This document shows positions 14,450 to 17,219 of a DNA stretch of 17,219 nt, one piece after another. Position numbers and translations under genes: made by a program. Every line of letters begins with the position of its first letter. Within the stretch, counting starts at the first letter, position 1. Origin of the DNA: Acidobacteriota bacterium (GTDB taxonomy: Bacteria > Acidobacteriota > HRBIN11). Location: assembly GCA_030550225.1 (NCBI GenBank), contig JAUQPV010000026.1:1-17219 (forward strand), written 5' to 3'. The notes under the pieces are model-generated. The model did no database searches. It worked only from the letters and a program-made list of their open reading frames with translations, and was not told the DNA's origin.

Positions 14450-14671
14450 AGGAGCGGTCCGTCGAGTCGCTCCTTATGTGTCAGTCGCACGTCATGCTGA
14501 CAACTGGACGGTCGCCGCATATGCCGATAAAATCAATCGAGTAGTGTAAAATGGGTATCTTGCGTTCGGGATAATACGTTCCCTGGGACCGGGCGCCGGC
14601 ATGGTTGCCGGTGCCCTGGAGTATCCTGTCCAAGCGTGTTCGGGGTGCCAGGATCGGGGAACATCCCGATC
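14450..14671. other. Intergenic region with three hairpins between divergent genes
   Basis: The 417-bp gap 14356-14772 separates the Cys-rich gene (-) from the diguanylate cyclase (+). No gene is supported here. It holds AGGAGCG/CGCTCCT (14450-14474, 11-base loop); GGGCGCCGGCA-TGGT-TGCCGGTGCCC (14591-14616, 11 bp with one G.T pair); and GATCGGG/CCCGATC (14652-14671, 6-base loop). None is followed by a T-run. The local base composition from about 14500 to 14580 is more AT-rich than the genes. Confidence 0.5.
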
Positions 14672-14713
14672 GAGGCCGCCGGATGGCTTGACTCCGATAC
14701 CGAAGACCGAATG

Positions 14714-14741
14714 TTGAGTATTCGCCATACGGGATTATATC
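14714..14741 (+). promoter_or_regulatory. Putative sigma-70-like promoter of the diguanylate cyclase gene
   Basis: TTGAGT (14714-14719) and TATATC (14736-14741) are separated by 16 bp, about 30 bp before the start codon, within a locally AT-rich stretch. The match to TTGACA/TATAAT is fair, not exact. No experimental start is known. Confidence 0.4.
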
Positions 14742-14772
14742 TTTGAAAATGTAGAGACCGGGAATCGCACGG

Positions 14773-15846
14773 ATGCGGCTGGCCGACCTCTATCAAGCGT
14801 CCGACCAAGAGCGGCGCCAGGCCCGAAAACGGGGCATTTTACTGGCGACGGCCGGCTATCTACTGGCCCTGGGGGTTCTCCTGTTTTTACGCTTTGTCGG
14901 CATCGCTCGATTTTCGATGACCCAGTGGCTGGAGGCCCTCGGGTGGACGGTAGCGACCCAAGCCGTCTTGTGGTCGGTCCCTCACTTCGGATGGGACGTC
15001 CTCTTGAAGTGGGACCGGCATTACATTTACGTCCCGATGGTCGTGGCGGCCTTCTTGCTAAATGGCTACATCTACATGGCCCCCGAGAGCCGATTCATCC
15101 TCATGATGGCTTGGTTTGCCGCCCTGCTGTATACGGCCGGCTATGCCGGCTTCCTGCCCGTCCTGACCCTTAGCCTCCTGTTTGCGGCTTGCTACGTGGT
15201 CGTCATTTTTGGGCTGACGGACCCGGCCCATATCGGGTCGGTGGAGTTTGAGCTCATTGTCGTGGGTGCCTTTCTCATCATTACGGCCTATGCGGCGGTC
15301 GTGTTTGAGAGTCTCCGACGGGACCGCCGGGCCATGAAACAGCTCCAGCGCCAGCTTCTGGAGATTTCTATCACGGACCCCATGACGGGGCTTTACAACT
15401 ACCGAGAGTTCTACCGTCGCCTGCGGGAGGAAATCCACCGAGCCGAACGCTACGGCCGGTCCTTCACGCTCTTGATCGTGGACATCGACCGCCTGAAGGC
15501 CGTCAACGACCTATACGGCCATCTCAAGGGGGACGAATTGATCCAGCAGGTCGCCCGCCTGATCAAGGAAAACGTTCGACCCAGCGATGTCGCTTATCGT
15601 TACGGCGGGGATGAATTCTTCGTGCTCCTCCCGGAGACGCTTCCGGAGGGGGCCCGGACCGTGGCCGATCGTCTCAGCCGTGTCATCGCCGCCGCCCCCT
15701 TCCCAGTCCAGTCGGATCAGGTCATTCATCCTACGGTGAGCATCGGACTGGCCGCCTACCCTGAGCATGGCCGGACGACCGAAGAAATCATCGCGGCCGC
15801 CGACCGCGCCCTCTATGCCGCCAAGCAGGCCCGCTCCTCGACGTGA
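14773..15846 (+). CDS. Membrane-bound diguanylate cyclase (GGDEF protein)
   Basis: A 357-residue enzyme making cyclic di-GMP from two GTP. Residues about 20-180 form six hydrophobic helices (e.g. ILLATAGYLLALGVLLFLRF, FAALLYTAGYAGFLPVLTLSLLFAACYVVVIFG), an unnamed MASE-like sensor. A short coiled linker (LRRDRRAMKQLQRQLLEIS) leads into the GGDEF domain at about 200: TDPMTGLYN, LLIVDIDRLKAVNDLYGHLKGDE, and the active-site motif YGGDEFF (GGDEF 278-282). The inhibitory I-site RxxD is present as RPSD (269-272), five residues before GGDEF, so product feedback inhibition is expected. All visible catalytic residues are intact. The ribosome site is weak. It stands alone, with nearby hairpins and a putative promoter upstream. 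The signal sensed is unknown. Confidence 0.92.
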   Translation: MRLADLYQASDQERRQARKRGILLATAGYLLALGVLLFLRFVGIARFSMTQWLEALGWTVATQAVLWSVPHFGWDVLLKWDRHYIYVPMVVAAFLLNGYIYMAPESRFILMMAWFAALLYTAGYAGFLPVLTLSLLFAACYVVVIFGLTDPAHIGSVEFELIVVGAFLIITAYAAVVFESLRRDRRAMKQLQRQLLEISITDPMTGLYNYREFYRRLREEIHRAERYGRSFTLLIVDIDRLKAVNDLYGHLKGDELIQQVARLIKENVRPSDVAYRYGGDEFFVLLPETLPEGARTVADRLSRVIAAAPFPVQSDQVIHPTVSIGLAAYPEHGRTTEEIIAAADRALYAAKQARSST

Positions 15847-15890
15847 CGACGTGAAGGCGTGAGGGGGGTCGACTCTATCCGTCGGACCCC

Positions 15891-15934
15891 TGCAGACGGG
15901 GGCGTCTACGTTCCCGCAGACAGGACGTCTGCGG
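15891..15934. repeat. Two REP-like palindromic units
   Basis: TGCAGACG-GGGG-CGTCTACG (15891-15910) is followed after three bases by CCGCAGAC-AGGAC-GTCTGCGG (15914-15934, perfect 8-bp stem). Both match the family at 3960-4031 and 6856-6875. The spacer TTCCCGCAG is also seen, inverted, at 6872-6882. They lie between the diguanylate cyclase and DoxX genes. Confidence 0.75.
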
Positions 15935-15966
15935 TCCCGACGGGCTCATCGGCCCAGGGCTTGGAA

Positions 15967-16014
15967 TTGGCGTCGGTCGATTCGAAAGCGTACAATCATG
16001 TCCGACATGTCCGA
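15967..16014 (+). promoter_or_regulatory. Putative doxX promoter with overlapping tandem/palindromic operator
   Basis: TTGGCG (15967-15972) and TACAAT (15991-15996) are 18 bp apart. Starting on the next base is a direct repeat, CATGTCCGA CATGTCCGA (15997-16014), which also contains the palindrome CATGTC-C-GACATG (15997-16009). A repressor bound here would cover the transcription start, so repression of the DoxX gene is a reasonable inference. The regulator is not in the window. Confidence 0.5.
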
Positions 16015-16041
16015 GACCTGTAGACTCCACGGAGGTCTTCG

Positions 16042-16467
16042 ATGGCGGCATCGAAATCTTCCGCTGTCCTGGCGGGGCCGGCCCTGATCCGGCTGAGTGC
16101 GGGCTTGCTCATAGCCCTTCTGCATGGATGGCCGAAGGTCCTGGCCGCTTATGGATACTTTGTCCACGGTCAGGAGTGGCGCTTCATCAAGACTGTCGAG
16201 GACATCGGGTTTCCAGCGCCGGTCCTGTTTGCGATGCTCTCGACCCTGACGGAATTTGTGGGGGGTCTCCTGTTGGCCATCGGCCTCTTGACCCGCTATG
16301 CGGCCTTCTTTCTCCTATTCAACATGGCTGTGGCCGTATACCGCAATGTAAGCCGGGGCTCGTTGGATGAACTGGCATTGATGTATACCCTCATTGCCCT
16401 TGCGTTCTTAATCTACGGCGGCGGGGCCTTTTCCCTGGACAGCCGCCTGCGAAAGTCCTCGGCGTGA
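16042..16467 (+). CDS. DoxX-family membrane protein
   Basis: A 141-residue protein with four membrane helices in the DoxX/YphA layout: PALIRLSAGLLIALLHGWPKVL, then a loop, PVLFAMLSTLTEFVGGLLLAIGLLTRYAAFFLLFNM, and a last helix LALMYTLIALAFLIYGGG followed by FSLDSRL. The sequence L-HGWPK, GFPAP and E-x-x-GG-x-L-L-x-G-L-x-T-R are typical of the family. DoxX members were first linked to thiosulfate:quinone oxidoreductase in archaea, but most bacterial ones have no proven reaction; redox or membrane-stress roles are reported for some. GGAGGT lies before the ATG. It has its own promoter/operator-like region and a terminator downstream. Confidence 0.88.
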   Translation: MAASKSSAVLAGPALIRLSAGLLIALLHGWPKVLAAYGYFVHGQEWRFIKTVEDIGFPAPVLFAMLSTLTEFVGGLLLAIGLLTRYAAFFLLFNMAVAVYRNVSRGSLDELALMYTLIALAFLIYGGGAFSLDSRLRKSSA

Positions 16468-16502
16468 TAAGGGTCCCAGGTTCCGGATGCCGGGTCTCGG
16501 AG

Positions 16503-16616
16503 AAGGACCACAGACCACGGATTGCAGACCCGCCCCGATCATCTGGCCATCCTCGTCTTGAGACGAGGCGATTTTTGGCGCCGGTGTATGTCTGTAGTTT
16601 ATGGTCTGTGGTCCTT
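16503..16616. repeat. 15-bp inverted repeat with heptamer arms around a terminator
   Basis: AAGGACCACAGACCA (16503-16517) is perfectly inverted at 16602-16616. The left arm reads as heptamers GGACCAC AGACCAC GGATTGC AGACCCG, and the right arm mirrors it less exactly (TGTAGTT TATGGTC TGTGGTC). The layout is like the elements at 7396 and 8229 (arms of short tandem units around a loop) but the head motif is not clearly present. The terminator hairpin lies in the loop. Confidence 0.65.
16551..16576 (+). terminator. Rho-independent terminator after doxX
   Basis: CCTCGTCT pairs with AGACGAGG around TG (7-8 bp stem, 16551-16568), followed by CGATTTTT. It is about 84 bp after the DoxX stop and before the thiolase gene, so it probably ends the DoxX transcript. 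Confidence 0.7.
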
Positions 16617-16691
16617 TTCTAAGACCTGAGACCGCCTCTTGTGTCTCCCACGTCATGTCGTGTATCCTGAAACCGCTTCCAGAGGCCTGTC

Positions 16692-17219
16692 ATGGCTCAT
16701 CCCGTCGCCATCCTCAGTGCGGCACGGACGCCCATCGGGAACTTCGGCGGCGTGTTTCTTCCGCTGACAGCCGTCGAACTGGGTGTGTGGGCCGCCCGGG
16801 CGGCCATCGATCGGTCAGGCCTCGAGCCTTCCGACGTCGAGCTTACGATCATGGGCATTGCCCGGCAGGCCGGATGTGGCCCGAATCCGGCCCGCCAGGT
16901 CGCCTATCGATGTGGCGTGCCCGTCGACCGGCCGGCTTTTACCGTTAACATGGCGTGTGCTTCGAGTCTGCAGGCCCTCATCTCAGGCGTTCATGCGATT
17001 CAGATGGGTGATGCTCGCGTCGTGTTGGTCGGCGGCATGGAATCCATGAGTCGTGTGCCTTACATGCTGGACCGGGCTCGCTTCGAGGGGTATCGCCTCG
17101 GCGACGGCGTCCTCATCGACGGCAACTACCGGGACGGGTTCTTGGACCCCCTGAGTGGCCTCCTGATGGGTCAAACGGCCGAGAACTTAGCCCGGCGATA
17201 CCGCATCTCTCGGGAAGAA
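16692..17219 (+). CDS. Acetyl-CoA acetyltransferase / thiolase (partial, 3' end beyond window)
   Basis: The first 176 residues of a thiolase, open to the window edge. It starts MAHPVAILSAARTPIGNFGG, the typical thiolase N-terminus. It contains the acylated active-site cysteine C89 in VNMACASSLQAL, then GDARVVLVGGMESMSRVPYML and LLMGQTAENLARRYRISREE. Family members either condense two acetyl-CoA to acetoacetyl-CoA or cleave 3-ketoacyl-CoA; the N-terminal half cannot decide, though the AARTPIG and GGMESMS patterns favour the acetyl-CoA acetyltransferase group. The second-half catalytic His and Cys are outside the window. AGAGG lies seven bases before the ATG. The gene is separated from DoxX by a terminator, so it has its own transcript. 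Confidence 0.92.
   Translation, partial: MAHPVAILSAARTPIGNFGGVFLPLTAVELGVWAARAAIDRSGLEPSDVELTIMGIARQAGCGPNPARQVAYRCGVPVDRPAFTVNMACASSLQALISGVHAIQMGDARVVLVGGMESMSRVPYMLDRARFEGYRLGDGVLIDGNYRDGFLDPLSGLLMGQTAENLARRYRISREE

Noticed and set aside
14591..14760. Cyclic-di-GMP riboswitch upstream of the GGDEF gene
   Set aside because: The region folds into hairpins, but I see none of the conserved GEMM-I/II core sequence.

Overview
This is a GC-rich bacterial chromosomal window with 14 protein-coding genes that I can support. They are a mix of short operons and single genes on both strands, separated by repeat-rich intergenic DNA. The cell is very probably Gram-negative and respiratory: there is a TonB-dependent outer-membrane receptor, a periplasmic PQQ dehydrogenase with a c-type cytochrome, and a flippase-like membrane protein. 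I cannot name the phylum from the sequence alone. No tRNA, rRNA, CRISPR array, transposase or phage gene is visible.

Left part (165-3813, + strand): a compact three-gene periplasmic alcohol-oxidation operon. Gene 1 is a cytochrome c whose N-terminal half aligns with the C-terminal lobe of an XoxJ/MxaJ-type binding protein, so it is a truncated-J/cytochrome fusion. Gene 2 is a complete stand-alone XoxJ-like protein. Gene 3 is a PQQ alcohol dehydrogenase with the extra aspartate (D303, two residues after catalytic D301) that marks lanthanide-dependent enzymes. The likely job is Ln/PQQ-dependent alcohol oxidation feeding electrons to the cytochrome. No PQQ-synthesis gene lies in the window.

Middle (4121-9576): an orphan Lhr-like DEAD/H helicase; a ComEA-like helix-hairpin-helix protein; a half-length TauE/TSUP permease (- strand); an unrecognised 154-residue protein made of two related halves; a membrane-anchored TPR protein; and a small membrane protein with a YHS-like Cys motif. 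The gaps here carry palindromic REP-like units and larger mosaic elements, in which a conserved ~50-bp 'head' leads into 7- or 8-bp tandem repeats that reappear inverted across a loop.

Right part (9634-14355, - strand): an FmdB-type zinc ribbon and a flippase-like membrane protein in one short operon, then a His/Met-rich TonB-dependent receptor preceded by a small Cys-rich exported protein, with a MITE-like element and a foldable leader between them. This pair looks like a metal-uptake locus.

Far right (14773-17219, + strand): a membrane diguanylate cyclase, a DoxX-family membrane protein with a promoter and an operator-like repeat, a terminator inside an inverted repeat, and the first 176 codons of a thiolase cut off by the window edge.
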